From contig OX638368.1 of the NCBI GenBank assembly GCA_951812925.1, positions 80,954,909-81,018,908 on the forward strand: a stretch of 64,000 nucleotides of DNA, given 5' to 3'. Positions 47,529 through 58,950 of this stretch are shown one piece after another. The DNA is from Calliopum simillimum (taxonomy: Eukaryota > Arthropoda > Insecta > Diptera > Lauxaniidae). The notes beneath the pieces are model-generated. The model was not told the DNA's origin. It did not search any database and worked only from the letters and a program-made list of their open reading frames with translations. How positions within the stretch are numbered: the first letter of the stretch is position 1; every line of letters begins with the position of its first letter. Position numbers and translations under genes: made by a program.

Positions 47529-47575
47529 ATAGTGACATATGTTTCGTCTTTCGCCACAAAGACTCATCAGACTAT
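47529..47575 (-). ncRNA. hammerhead ribozyme, copy 3
   Basis: Core and stems are as in copy 1, read on the minus strand. The tRNA-like head of this monomer has its B box at 47670-47680 and A box at 47712-47722. Confidence 0.85.
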
Positions 47576-48075
47576 TTTTGTTGTAATTATAATTATATTT
47601 ATTTTACTAAATTAATTATAATTGAAAAATTGCAAGTTTGAAAACTTTTTGTGTTTTTGGTCTGGGCGGGAGACGAACCAAGGATCTCCAGGTTGGTAGC
47701 AGAAGTCGTTACCACTGCACCAGCCTTGCCCGGCTGCGAAGCCGACTTTTTGCCAGTTTTATTTGTGTGTTAATACGTATTGATATATCATAATTGTTGT
47801 TTTGTGTTATTTATTGATATTTGGTATAGTTGTTCCTTTGGAACAAATTCAATACCGATTGCAGGTGTTTCCACCTTATCAGGGCGTGTTCTCCCAAATA
47901 ACTTTAAGAATTTTTTTTAAGTGTGTTACTTAATGACATTTTATATTGAAAATTGATTTTATTTAATTGAACTTTTAGTCATATATTTGCAAAGATCGAT
48001 TTACATATAAATCTATCAATGCATTTTTCTAACACATAATTATGACAAATCAAGGAACGGATTAAAAACACGGCT

Positions 48076-48122
48076 ATAGTGACATATGTTTCGTCTTTCG
48101 CCACAAAGACTCATCAGACTAT
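48076..48122 (-). ncRNA. hammerhead ribozyme, copy 4
   Basis: Core and stems are as in copy 1, on the minus strand. The B box is at 48216-48226 and the A box at 48259-48269. Confidence 0.85.
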
Positions 48123-48894
48123 TTTTGTTGTAATTATAATTATATTTATTTTACTAAATTAATTATAATTGAAAAATTGCAAGTTTGAAAACTTTTTGTG
48201 TTTTTGGTCTCGGCGGGAGACGAACCAAGGATCTCCAGGTTGGTAGCAGAAGTCGTCACCACTGCACCAGCCTTGCCCGGCTGCGAAGCCGACTTTTTGC
48301 CAGTTTTATTTGTGTGTTAATACGTATTGATATATCATAATTGTTGTTTTGTGTTATTTATTGATATTTGGTATAGTTGTTCCTTTGGAACAAATTCAAT
48401 ACCGATTGCAGGTGTTTCCACCTTATCAGGGCGTGTTCTCCCAAATAACTTTAAGAATTTTTTTTAAGTGTGTTACTTAATGACATTTTATATTGAAAAT
48501 TGATTTTATTTAATTGAACTTTTAGTCATATATTTGCAAAGATCGATTTACGTATAAATCTATCAATGCATTTTTCTAACACATAATTATGACAAATCAA
48601 ATCATTTGCAATCGGTATTGAATTTGTTCCAAAGGAACAACTATACCAAATATCAATAAATAACACAAAACAACAATTATGATATATCAATACGTATTAA
48701 CACACAAATAAAACTGGCAAAAAGTCGGCTTCGCAGCCGGGCAAGGCTGGTGCAGTGGTAACGACTTCTGCTACCAACCTGGAGATCCTTGGTTCGTCTC
48801 CCGCCCAGACCAAAAACACAAAAAGTTTTCAAACTTGCAATTTTTCAATTATAATTAATTTAGTAAAATAAATATAATTATAATTACAACAAAA

Positions 48895-48941
48895 ATAGTC
48901 TGATGAGTCTTTGTGGCGAAAGACGAAACATATGTCACTAT
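48895..48941 (+). ncRNA. hammerhead ribozyme, copy 5
   Basis: Core and stems are as in copy 1, on the plus strand; cleavage is predicted after 48936. The A box is at 48748-48758 and the B box at 48791-48801. Confidence 0.85.
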
Positions 48942-49110
48942 AGCCGTGTTTTTAATCCGTTCCTTGATTTGTCATAATTATGTGTTAGAAAAATGCATTG
49001 ATAGATTTATATGTAAATCGATCTTTGCAAATATATGACTAAAAGTTCAATTAAATAAAATCAATTTTCAATATAAAATGTCATTAAGTAACACACTTAA
49101 AAAAAATTCT

Positions 49111-49739
49111 TTATTAAAAATGTTTTATTTGTTTACATTTTGCATTTGTCAAAAGAAAAGGAAATTTCCTAATTTTCCTGGAATTTTTTAGCTTGGAGAT
49201 GCCACCTGCCGATTTTTTGGGTTAAATGATCCAATTGTTTAAAAACTAGCTAATCTTTTCCATACAAATCGAAAAGCTTTTTATATGGAAAACTACCAGT
49301 TGGTGCTTAATCAGCATTCATCTGGTTAACCAGGCAAGTGAGAATAGGGTATAGCTGTAGTATTTTTTGTTATTTTGGAATTTATTGCATTATAATTGCT
49401 TTAAAAGAAAAAACAAAACCGAAAAGAGTGATTTCAACGAATAGAAATATTTATTGCCGAAACTAACATAAAAAAGAAGAAATTTAATCTTCTTTGGTTT
49501 TAATAGTTTTAATTGAAATTAATAATTTTTTTCTTCAAAACCAATAATGAGAAGAGCACTGCTGTACAAAAGTGATTTAAAAAGTTAAATGTTTTTATAA
49601 GATACTGTAGTCATTAACAGCACTTAATAATGAAAACAAAGATTCAATTTTATCAAAAAGTAAAAAGTAATGCAACTTTTTAAAGTTAATTTTTTTACTA
49701 TACAAATTTTATCATTTCTTTTAAGGGTTCTTAACTTTT
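49111..49739. other. AT-rich stretch, no gene seen
   Basis: Apart from the end of the TIR element near 49322-49353 nothing is recognised. Confidence 0.4.
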
Positions 49740-50726
49740 CACACTGCTCCTGAACAAACGATAGGTTGCATGAAAATGACACCAAAAACGAACAATGCCC
49801 CTTTATTCGTAATCATTCACTGAGTAAAAATCAACTTTATTTGAAATCTTAGCTGCTCCTTTTTTGAAAATATCTCGATTTTTCCAATAGGGGCATTTTC
49901 CCATACAAAAAGAAAAAAAAAAATTTTTTTAACTACATTAAACTAAAATTAAAATAATCACAATCGATGTGTTTTGCGATGCTAAACGCGAATCCAACCT
50001 CAGAATTGCTTTATCGTGTATAGTTTATGAGATATTGTAACCTAAAGACCAAAAAAAGTCGTTTTTTTGCCATTTTTTGAAGCTATATAACTATGTTACA
50101 TATCATTTATTCGTCAAATGTGGCCTAAATACTGAAAAGCCCAATATTCTCCTTTAAAACATTATTTAAATTATGTTGATATCTTTTTTTTCCTCAAAGA
50201 TATCCTAACCTAAAAAGACACAAAAGTGCAAAAAACCCGTTTTGACAATATTTCGGTCTACGACATCTCTTAGAAGCATGAAGATATAAATATAATTTAA
50301 ATTAGGTTTTAAAGGAAAAAATTGGGGCTTTTCAGTATTTAAGCCACATTTGACGAATAAATGATATGTAACATAGTTATATAGCTTCAAAAAATGGCAA
50401 AAAACGACTTTTTTTTGGTCTTTAGGTTACAATATCTCATAAACTATACACGATAGAGCAATTCTGAGGTTGGATTCGCGTTTAGCATCGCAAAACACAT
50501 CGATTGTGATTATTTTAATTTTAGTTTAATGTAGTTAAAAAAATTTTTTTTTTCTTTTTGTATGGGAAAATGCCCCTATTGGAAAAATCGAGATATTTTC
50601 AAAAAAGGAGCAGCTAAGATTTCAAATAAAGTTGATTTTTACTCAGTGAATGATTACGAATAAAGGGGCATTGTTCGTTTTTGGTGTCATTTTCATGCAA
50701 CCTATCGTTTGTTCAGGAGCAGTGTG
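49740..50726. mobile_element. 987-bp palindromic foldback
   Basis: The ends CACACTGCTCCTGAACAAAC are perfectly inverted and arms of about 480 bp mirror each other around 50215. Flanks read TTTT on both sides, which is weak as a TSD. There is no coding sequence. Confidence 0.7.
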
Positions 50727-51198
50727 TTTTAACAGCAGGAAATATGTGAAAAAATATTTTTCACAGAAATGCAAAGGCTTTCTCTTACAAAACTCCCACA
50801 TTTCGTTTGGTTAGGTCTGGTATCACCAAAAATTACTATTTTCGTGTGGTGAGTGAAAATATTGCAAAATTCATATAGCTGGAACACAAAGCGGCAGTGT
50901 TTTTTTAGAAACATTGTGTTTCAACAGTAGCACTTACCTAAGACAAGTAGCAGTAAGCAGTACTGTCATGCTTAGCTCTATTTCTAAATTAACTGCTACT
51001 GCTGCAGTTACCAAACAAACGGAAAATTAAGGGAGGCAACACTGTAATTATTAAAAGACAAATAAAAAACAGATGATCACTGCTGCTACCGCTGACACTG
51101 CCACTGCTTTATTGTAAGTTGTAAGCAGTAAAATACGAAAGAGCTATTTACTGCCGCTGCTACTCACACTGCCGCATTGTTTTTCTGTTAAAAGAAAT
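50727..51198. other. stretch with GCAGTA/CTGCTACTGC words
   Basis: Many short CTGCTACTGC-like words in both orientations between 50940 and 51180 suggest an eroded palindrome; no gene is seen. Confidence 0.35.
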
Positions 51199-52009
51199 CT
51201 GTAGACTTTTGACAAAACAACCTAACTCGATTTTGGCAGCTTTTCAGGAGAGCAAAAAAAACTACTTTGATGCTTCTCAATTCTTTTTGTGTATGAATTA
51301 GAACAAATGTCACAGTTTTTTATTATAAATGAATATTAAACAAATATTTTCCATTAACTTTTTTAGCTCTAAGGTCAATAGTATTTAATAAAATTGAAAA
51401 AAGATGTTTTTGTGATATATTTTTTATTTAAAAAATTCTGCTTCTTTCCATAGAAAGACTAACTTATTTTGAAGAAGTGGTTTTGTGAATTTTTTTTTTT
51501 TTTTTTGCCATTTCTCGACTCAAGATGTTTTGTAAAGAAAAATACATTTTCTTATGTCAACCCAGTGTGCCAGACGGTTCATATCTTCGCGTTTTTACCC
51601 GTTACGGATCCGTTACTGATCCGTTGGCGGGAGAGATTCCAAAAAAAAAAAGCGAATCGTATTTTTTTTTTGGAATTTCTCCCGCAAACGGATCCGTAAT
51701 GGATGAAAAAGCGAAGATATGAACCGTCTGGCACACTGGGAAAGTTGTTTTGTGAAAAGCATTTGTAAAAGTTTTTTGTTGTTGCAAATGCTTGAAATTT
51801 TTATCCTATTTGAGATAAGATGTTTTGTCAAATGCAATTCGAAATAAAACATCGAGATAGGTTGATTTTCGATTCTATATCTCTGCAACTAAAAGTCATA
51901 GAGATATGGCGATTTCACCAAACGAAGCGTATTTAAGTTATATGTTTATGATTAAAATCCTGGAAAGTTGTCTTATTTCGAGTTAGGTTGTTTTGTCAAA
52001 AGTCCACAG
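51199..52009. mobile_element. TIR element with 31-bp ends, TSD AAAT
   Basis: CTGTAGACTTTTGACAAAAC at the left and its complement (one change) at the right extend to 31 bp; AAAT stands at 51195-51198 and 52010-52013. It holds the hairpin MITE copy 4 (51561-51740). No transposase is visible. Confidence 0.65.
51561..51740. mobile_element. hairpin MITE, copy 4
   Basis: A 180-bp palindrome with CCCAGTGTGCC ends; flanks AA on both sides. Confidence 0.8.
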
Positions 52010-52120
52010 AAATGCTTTTTCGAGTCGAAAGTACTTCTAAGTACTGATCAGTACTTTTGTCAGGTCAATAGTGCCAAAAAAAGTACGATTACACTATAAA
52101 TATCATCCCTGGGCCAAAAT

Positions 52121-52176
52121 GTGTTGTTTAAAAGCAATTGGTAGCACTTTAACCAATAGAAAGCGTCCATGTATTG
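52121..52176 (+). repeat. 56-bp direct repeat, distal copy
   Basis: This differs at one base from 53976-54031, 1.8 kb downstream. It contains CCAAT-N9-CCATG at 52153-52171. Confidence 0.8.
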
Positions 52177-53110
52177 ATAGTAATGCCAGATCGTGGGTAA
52201 TTACCCATTTTATGGTTATTTTCGACTCAGAATTACCTAAAAGAGTATTTTGGGTCCCGAAAAACTTCTTCAAAGAAAAAATGGGTATTTTTTTAACAAG
52301 TCCCCGAAAATGTTAGGAAAATTTTTTTGTGGTATGTAATTATTTTCTCAGTAGAAATACTGCAGAATATCAGCATGCCTGATACAATTTATGATAGGAT
52401 TGAACAATTCGAAAACAAAGCTTGCTTTTACTTTCTCAAATTAGTTCTTCGCTTCTTCAATTATTGGATTGTTTCATAGTAAAAAAGTATTGATGGATTA
52501 GCACAAAGAGCCATAGCTTAAAAAAAAATATTTTAAAACCAGATTTTTTTTTTTTAATGTCATGGATATCAAAGTATTTGAAAACCCATGTGAATATATT
52601 CTCAATATAAACGATGGTTTTTGTTCTTAATATGTGCGAAGATCATTTGTGTCGTTAAATATCAAAACTGCCTCAGTCCCTCTCTGATACGAAGGCAAAA
52701 TAAAATAAATTAAAATAAAATTATTGAAATTTATTTTATTTTGCCTACATATCAGAGATGGACTTAGGCAGTTTTGATATTCAACGACACATTTGTGGAA
52801 GGTAAGTTCTATTGAAAAATTGGTAATTAAGGAAAAATGTCAAAATTTTTATGAAGTTAATATTTTTGAACGATATATTTGAAGAAAATAAGCTTAATAC
52901 AAATAATTTCTAATTTTATGTACAAAAATTTACCGCTTAGGAGTTATTTAATAAAAAATTATTTTTTGACGTTATCGGCGCTTAACATTAAACGGAAATT
53001 AATCAGAGCATGTGATTCTCCATAAAAAAGACCACTGTACTTTTTATCATTCGAATCACCGTGTATGAGTTATCGCAATTTTGAAATTAACATGGTTTTC
53101 AAATTTTGTT
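52177..53110. other. no gene; one clear hairpin
   Basis: 52648-52797 is a hairpin (a GTGTCGTTAAATATC start mirrored by GATATTCAACGACAC). The rest is AT-rich without recognised content. Confidence 0.5.
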
Positions 53111-53115
53111 TTTTA

Positions 53116-53327
53116 GGAGGTTTAACTAACCAATTATTTCCAATTGTAAATTAAAACATTTTAATAATTTTAAAACATCAAAATCAATGTTATGTGATTT
53201 TTTCGGGTTAGTTTTTAATTAAAACATTTTAATTTACAATTGGAAATAATTGGTTAGTTAAACCTCCTGAAAAACAAAATTTAAAAATAAAAACTAACCC
53301 GAAAAAATCACATAACATTGTTTTTGA
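53116..53327. repeat. interleaved inverted repeats (A-B-A'-B')
   Basis: A block with GGAGGTTTAACTAACC (from 53116) returns inverted ending near 53271. A second block with TTATGTGATTTTTTCGGG (from about 53190) returns inverted near 53295-53327. The pairs are interleaved rather than nested. Confidence 0.7.
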
Positions 53328-53975
53328 TGTTTTAAAATATAACTCGAAATTGAGTAAGAATATAAACTATGGACTAAATGTGTGAATATGCGAAATTATA
53401 ACGAAAAATTGATATTAGGAAACTAAAAGGGACTATCCGATAGACTTCGGATAGAAGGTATTTTGTTTTATAAAAAAAATAGTGTAAAATCTCTTTACAA
53501 AAGAAGTAACAAGGCTTTAAGCTTTTTCGAAGGCATCGAATAAATCGCTTGACTTTGAAGTTAAAAAAGAGCATTTACTTCTATTGTAATGCAAATAATT
53601 TGTATTTAAAAATTATATGTACTAATATTGTACATATTGCCACCTTAATAATACAACTAGGTAACTCCAATTTTCTAGTTTTGAGAAAGTTCAATTTTAA
53701 AAGAAAAAAAAAAAAAATATTATTGAAAATTTGAATTTACACTGATTTTCAACTTTTCTTGTTTAGTTTGTGAACTGAAATCTACATAATTTTTGTTATT
53801 GTATATACGTATTTATTTCTATTTTTTCTGCATTTAATGCCATAAAACTCTTTTTGATATTACATTGTAATATTGTATAATTTATAAATCAAATATTTTC
53901 ATAAAGTTTATAACACCTTTTTGTTCGTAGGAGATTCGTGGGATTTTTTCAACAGAACTATGGGAATTTTTTTTC
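53328..53975. other. AT-rich upstream region of the calreticulin-like gene
   Basis: No genes or elements are recognised; frames of 60-67 codons show no features. Confidence 0.4.
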
Positions 53976-54031
53976 GTGTTGTTTAAAAGCAATTGGTAGC
54001 ACTTTAGCCAATAGAAAGCGTCCATGTATTG
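53976..54031 (+). promoter_or_regulatory. ERSE-like site in 56-bp repeat upstream of calreticulin-like gene
   Basis: CCAAT at 54008-54012, nine bases, then CCATG at 54022-54026. The ER stress response element known from mammalian ER-chaperone promoters, including calreticulin, is CCAAT-N9-CCACG, so nine of ten fixed positions agree and the spacing is exact. It lies about 140 bp before the ATG. Function is inferred; fly use of this element is not established by the sequence. Confidence 0.4.
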
Positions 54032-54163
54032 GTTTCTTGTCACAAAGAATTTGTACAATAGCTGAACAGCATCAACTTTAATCATTCATTTTCGGCATTT
54101 TAACGTGACTGGGTAGGGTTTGTGCTTTGAACTATTTTTTTTGTAACAGTTAAAAGAAAAAAA

Positions 54164-54424
54164 ATGCATAAATTATTTAATATAGCGATTATAGCGCTTG
54201 CATTTTGTTCAAATATAAATGCAAAAGTATTTTTTGAAGAAAATTTTAAGGATGGTAAGTTGTAGTATATAAGAATAAAAATAAGCGACATACTTATTGT
54301 ACGCATTTCCATATTCTAGATTCTTGGAAGGATACCTGGATTTATAGCAAGCACCCTGGAAAGGAGTTTGGAAGCTTCGTTCGAAGTGCAGGGAAGTTTT
54401 ATAACGACGAAGAAAACGACAAAG
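54164..54424 (+). CDS. calreticulin-like protein, first two exons (continues beyond intron 2)
   Basis: Exon 1 (54164-54254) encodes a signal peptide ending in INA and then KVFFEENFKD. Exon 2 (54320-54424) encodes DSWKDTWIYSKHPGKEFGSF and a KFYNDEENDK end. The W-TW-SKH and GKFY-DEE-DKG patterns are those of the calreticulin N-domain, an ER-lumen lectin chaperone and calcium buffer. The splice sites GTAAGT and TTCTAG delimit a 65-bp intron in phase 1, and a second donor GTAAGT follows at 54425. The next expected block (starting QTSQDARFY in calreticulins) is not found in the remaining 9.6 kb, so either intron 2 is very long and full of repeats or the gene is truncated. It differs enough from a canonical calreticulin to be a paralogue. 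The ATG is the first in frame with the signal peptide. Confidence 0.8.
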
Positions 54425-55262
54425 GTAAGTGCTGACTCCAAATAAAGAAAATTGTTTTTTCGGCGGTTGAAGTCTTAAACAACTTTGATTTTGCATGAAC
54501 ATAACAAAAAGGGATGAATAGTAGGAACACTAAGTACAGAGGCTCCATCGCATAATCGGACAAGACTTTGTTGGATATAAATGTGCTTTAACTTGAAAAA
54601 AATTGCTAAATATATTGTTTTTTGGTGTTGGCGATGTAACTCCACGAGTGGCCAAATAATTCTCTGAACCTTTTGGAGATTCCAAAAGCTATTGGAGTAA
54701 CTCCCAACCAAAAAAAGATATGGTTTTTTCGCTTTTGTTTAAACTTCATATTCTCTTCCTGAACAATAAAAAAAAAACAATTTTTCCATTGATAACTGTA
54801 AATTTACACTAAAACCCAAAAATAGTTAAGTTCCCTGTTTTTTTTTTTTATTGTTCAGAGAGATATGAATAGAATAGAGAATATGAACTTTAAATAAAAG
54901 CGAAAGAACCATATCTTTAGCATATTTTTTTTTTTTCAAGTAGAGCACATTTATATCCAACAAAGTCTTATCCGATTATGATGGAGCTACTTTAGTAGAA
55001 ATAACATAGCTTAAAAAGTGCTTAAGTGTATATTTGACACTGCCAAAACCAACATTAATCTTTAAAGTAGAATTTTCAGATTTTATGTTGGGTTTTATTT
55101 TGCAAACTTTTATATTTAATTCGATAGATGGGATAAAAATAATTTTTTCGGAATTTACATCTAATCTTCTCTACCCATATTTAAACATTAACCTCAATTT
55201 TCAAACTACCTTTGGTGAACTTTACAACTCAAGTTTCGGAGCAAGTCTAGTTTACGGATAGT
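54425..55262. repeat. foldback in putative intron 2
   Basis: 54540-54600 (GGCTCCATCGCATAATCGG to CTTGAAAAAA) is mirrored at 54935-55000. Two shorter mirrored blocks lie between. The frame 55034-55261 has no features. Confidence 0.6.
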
Positions 55263-55530
55263 TATTTTAATTTCTATAAGGGTAAAGGAAATTACAACAA
55301 CAGAAGGTGTTGGGCCACAGTTATAGAGAAATTAAAACTACTCAGTTGGGCCAGTCTCCAAGAAATCATCAATGACGGGTGCACGACCATATCAAATCAT
55401 TGATGATGGATGAGTGAGGCGTATAGAAACAAAGGCGACAATCTCCACTTTTCTGATTTTTGTAAAAACTAACAAAAACGTGTATCTCTGAAGATACACG
55501 CATTTATTATATTATATGTTTTGCGATTTA

Positions 55531-56563
55531 GAGCCAATTTCACAGTTGAAGCTTTAGCTTAGCTAAACCGATAGTGTAGGTTAAGCGGCCCTTAAATAAT
55601 TTTCAATTTCACGTCTTTGTATTAATAAATCTCGTCATTGTTGATAAACTCAACTGGGTCCTTGCACAGCAAACGTGTGCTCCATTTCTAACAGATAATA
55701 AAAAGTATTTTTTGTATTTTTTTAGTATGGGGGGTGCAACCCCCGTTCCCCTCAGTGGCATCTCACCCCCTTAAGAACCTTCCACAGACCACAACAAACA
55801 ATTTAAAAAAAAATTATGTAAATCGGCCGTGTAGTTTCCGCGTTCATAAGCTACATACGGACACCATTTCATTTTTATATATATAGATTTATATTATATA
55901 CTTACGAAATTTCTTCAATTTACCCCAAAATTTCTATAGTTCTCATTTGAAAATATTAAATTTATTTTGAAATTTAATTTTATTTATTTTAAATTTTTGT
56001 CATTAGCTATGTTGTTCTTTTGACGCGTAAATACAATTGTGGTAATTTTCAAATTGCGCTATCTTTTCTGAACGGTGAGGCGTACGATAAAAAGTCCAAG
56101 AATCTTTTTCAGGGAGAACCCCATGCTATACAAATAATTTTAACCTTTTGTAAACAAAAAATAATTATTTAGAAGCTATTTAAAAAAAAAGTGATTTTTT
56201 GCCGTTTATCGGCGCTTAACCAGTGTTTATAAAATAAGTCCTAAAAGATAAATTTTTTTAAATATAAAATGAAAAGTTTTTGTAGAGAACGTGAGTCTCC
56301 ACAAAAAAGTTCGTTAGAGTTTTATTTTTGTAACTCACTGTTCATGAGTTATCGCAATTTAAAAATATCCATAGTTGTATATACGCGTCAAAAGAAACAC
56401 GGCTATTGTCAATTGTGACATAAGCGCCGCTTAAACCTCCCTAACTTTTAGAGTGTCGATTGACTGACGCTTAAGCGGCCCTTAAATTAAAATGACTGTG
56501 AAAATGAAATTTGGAGCTAAATTACACTCATACGCTTAAGCTTACACTGTGAAATTGGGCCCT
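55531..56563. mobile_element. TIR element with CCAATTTCACAGT ends
   Basis: GAGCCAATTTCACAG at the left and CTGTGAAATTGGGCCC at the right are inverted, and AAGCGGCCCTTAAAT words occur near both ends. The TSD is not clear. Inside, about 55690-55890 has an AAATCGG-CGTTCATAAGC stretch followed by TTTTTATATATATAGAT, as seen at the 3' end of some RTE-type retroposons. Confidence 0.5.
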
Positions 56564-57985
56564 AGTAGAATAGAGTTAGATGCAGATGTAAACCAAGTTT
56601 TAACCAAGTCCTCAAAAAGGTTTATGGATAAGAAAGTTGGAGATTTTCCTGTTTGTTTCAATCAATGTCCAATTGCTGGGTTTGTAATAATCGAACTACC
56701 ACATCCTCTGCGATTTTGCTGAAATTCGGTACGTGGATTCGTTAGCTGCCAAATCCAATAAAAATGGCAAAAAAAAAAAAAATCAGTAAATTGTAAAAAA
56801 CACTCCTTAAAAAAATTGTCCAAAACTTGGACATTTCTTAACCGGATTTTTATATTCAGACCTTTTTTGGAAAGGTATTAAATCAGGAAAACTTTTTCAT
56901 ATATGGAAAAAAATACTTAATTGAGTACTATTTTAGTACTCCAATGGAGATTGCTGTTTTTGTTTTGATTGCCAGTTTTTGACCATAGATATGTATTGGG
57001 TGGGTAGAGACGTATTTGGTATTGCAAATTTCACTGATCATAAACTTTCATTAAATGCAACTTGATGGCATTCTCAGATGCATTCATGAAAAAGATGGAG
57101 ATTATCGCCTCTGTTTCTATACTCCTAAAGTATTTTTGTATGGAGATCGTTAACGATATTTTCATACAAGTATCCCTTATTTCATCAATGACAGTTTCCC
57201 TTACGTTGTCGTTGATGAACACAATTTTTACATATTTTCGTTGATGACATTAAGAGCTACAGTTTCTGAAATCTTTTCATTGATGACATTAAGTGGGGCA
57301 AATTTTACATATTTTCACCAACGACAACATTAGCGACTGTGTCCAAACATTTTCATTAATGACAATTTTGTGTAAAACTTTGGAAATATCATCCCAGTTT
57401 GATGTCCGAAATCCTAATTTTCTCATGATGTGTAAACCCATGCATGTTTGGATTCTGGAAGTATGTACATATGTTTGCATGCATATTGAAACGACGAAGA
57501 GAGTTTACGATATGAAATACATCTAATGAAGATAAGTGTGATTGCTTTGTTTTCCTAACACCTCGATAAACCGTCTTCGCCGTTTTAATATACCTCCAAA
57601 GTGCAAATTTATGTATATTTTGCGATTATTCACCATGACGAAATTAGGATTTTGTTCAGTTCCTTCAAACTGATTTGATTCGATGGCATGAAACAGGTCT
57701 GATGCTTCCAAAATCCAAATCTTGAAACGAGACGCCGATAAACTAAAACGGCAACACTGGCATAGTGGTGATTACAAAAACGGTATGTCAAGAAAGTCTT
57801 TTCACATTGAAAATAAATTCATATTTCTACTTCTGCTTCTTACATTTTTGCCAAACTTTTTTTAATGAATAATAGTTGCTTACTATATTTAAAAACAATT
57901 CGTGAAAAAAAAAATTTGCAAATTCAATGCAAAATAAAGCAAAAATAGAAAAAAAAAAAAATTAAAAAATAATACTCGATTTTTG
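56564..57985. other. no gene; degenerate GATGACATT repeats
   Basis: Between 57060 and 57360 the words CATTGATGACATT and TTTTACATATTTTC recur five or six times at irregular spacing, suggesting a decayed short tandem repeat. The frames here (60-77 codons, both strands) are by-products. Confidence 0.4.
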
Positions 57986-58192
57986 AAGTGTCACGTATGT
58001 CTTTTCACAAATGAAAATAAATGTTTTTATATTAAATTTTTAGTATCTTCTTTGTTTACAGCCATCTTTGAATGACCACCATAAGCATCTACCACACATT
58101 ATAGATTTTTTTACATAGAAGCGACCTTTTTCTTTAAATAGACCCACAAATTTTCGATAGGACTATAGTCGGGACTTCGGACTTATGCATCC
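57986..58192 (-). pseudogene. Tc1/mariner-like transposase C-terminal remnant
   Basis: On the minus strand SPDYSPIENLWVYLK is the signature before the last catalytic residue of Tc1-like DDE transposases (usual form SPDLNPIENLW). Further codons to about 57990 fit its C-terminus with several stops. A GTATGTC-AAGTCTTTTCAC word at about 57783-57803 recurs loosely at 57995-58010 and may be an end of the element. Confidence 0.65.
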
Positions 58193-58950
58193 ACCGGACC
58201 GAAAAATTAAAAAAAAAATTGATACTTATTTATTTTCATCAAAAACAATTTTATTACGAAAATTTCGAGCCTTATTTTAGATTTAGTGAAAGAACCTTCT
58301 AAATTACTGCCTTCTCAATTGATAGAATAAATAAATATTGAAGACTAGACCTAAGTTGGAAACGTATTTTTTGCGTTATAAAAAGGTCATAACTTTTGAA
58401 TCAGATGACCTTTTCTAATAAATTAGTCATAATTTCATACTACGCAACAACACCTTTCCAACAGTGTCAATATCTTAGCAATACAACAAATCGTTGGAAA
58501 ATTTAAATTTTCAAACCCAATCTCGCAATCAAAAAAACACTCAAAATTTCAAGCGATTTTAAGGCACCTTGAAATTTACAATTCCGAGAAGTTTCTAACT
58601 AAGATTTTAACGCAGAATCCGAAACTGAATGAAAGCAGTTTAAAAAATAAATTGTTCCTCTGTAGTATATATGAAGCAAAACACGCCAAGTATACCGGCT
58701 GTAAATACTTTTGTGGCCGATTTTGCTCAAATTCGGCAATATTATAGTGCCGGTGTGCAACATAAATAATTTCGGGTGGATTTTGTCCTAGTATAATTTG
58801 TTATAAAAATACAGGGTGTTGAAGTGATTTTTGTGATTTTCATAGAGAAACTGTTTTTAAAAAATTCATAGCTTACGAAGTTTAGTGAATCGATAATTGT
58901 ATGTATTTTATTCTATTCATTTTCAAATGTTCTTTTCATCAAAAAAATAT
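58193..58950. other. AT-rich stretch, no gene seen
   Basis: Nothing is recognised on either strand. Confidence 0.35.

Larger units (their letters stand above)
47403..49110. repeat. hammerhead/tRNA-like tandem array (right)
   Basis: Two full monomers in reverse (period 547 bp between cleavage sites), a truncated third in reverse to about 48600, then one monomer in forward orientation to 49110. The head-to-head joint at 48600 has no counterpart in the left array and marks the outer breakpoint of the inverted duplication. Confidence 0.85.
47154..49353. mobile_element. TIR element enclosing the right hammerhead array
   Basis: CCTATTTTCACTTGCCTGG at 47157-47175 is matched inverted by a block ending AGTGAGAATAGG near 49348, about 26 bp of TIR with a palindromic CTGGTTAACCAG at its inner side. 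The array 47403-49110 lies inside. No clear TSD was found, so the element type is open. Confidence 0.55.

Noticed and set aside
13059..48600. Two independent LINE insertions
   Set aside because: Both copies share the same TSD, the same nested insertions and the same flanks beyond the P-like element, so the block was duplicated.
55034..55261. 75-codon frame as calreticulin exon 3
   Set aside because: It lacks the expected calreticulin motifs and any similarity to the next block.
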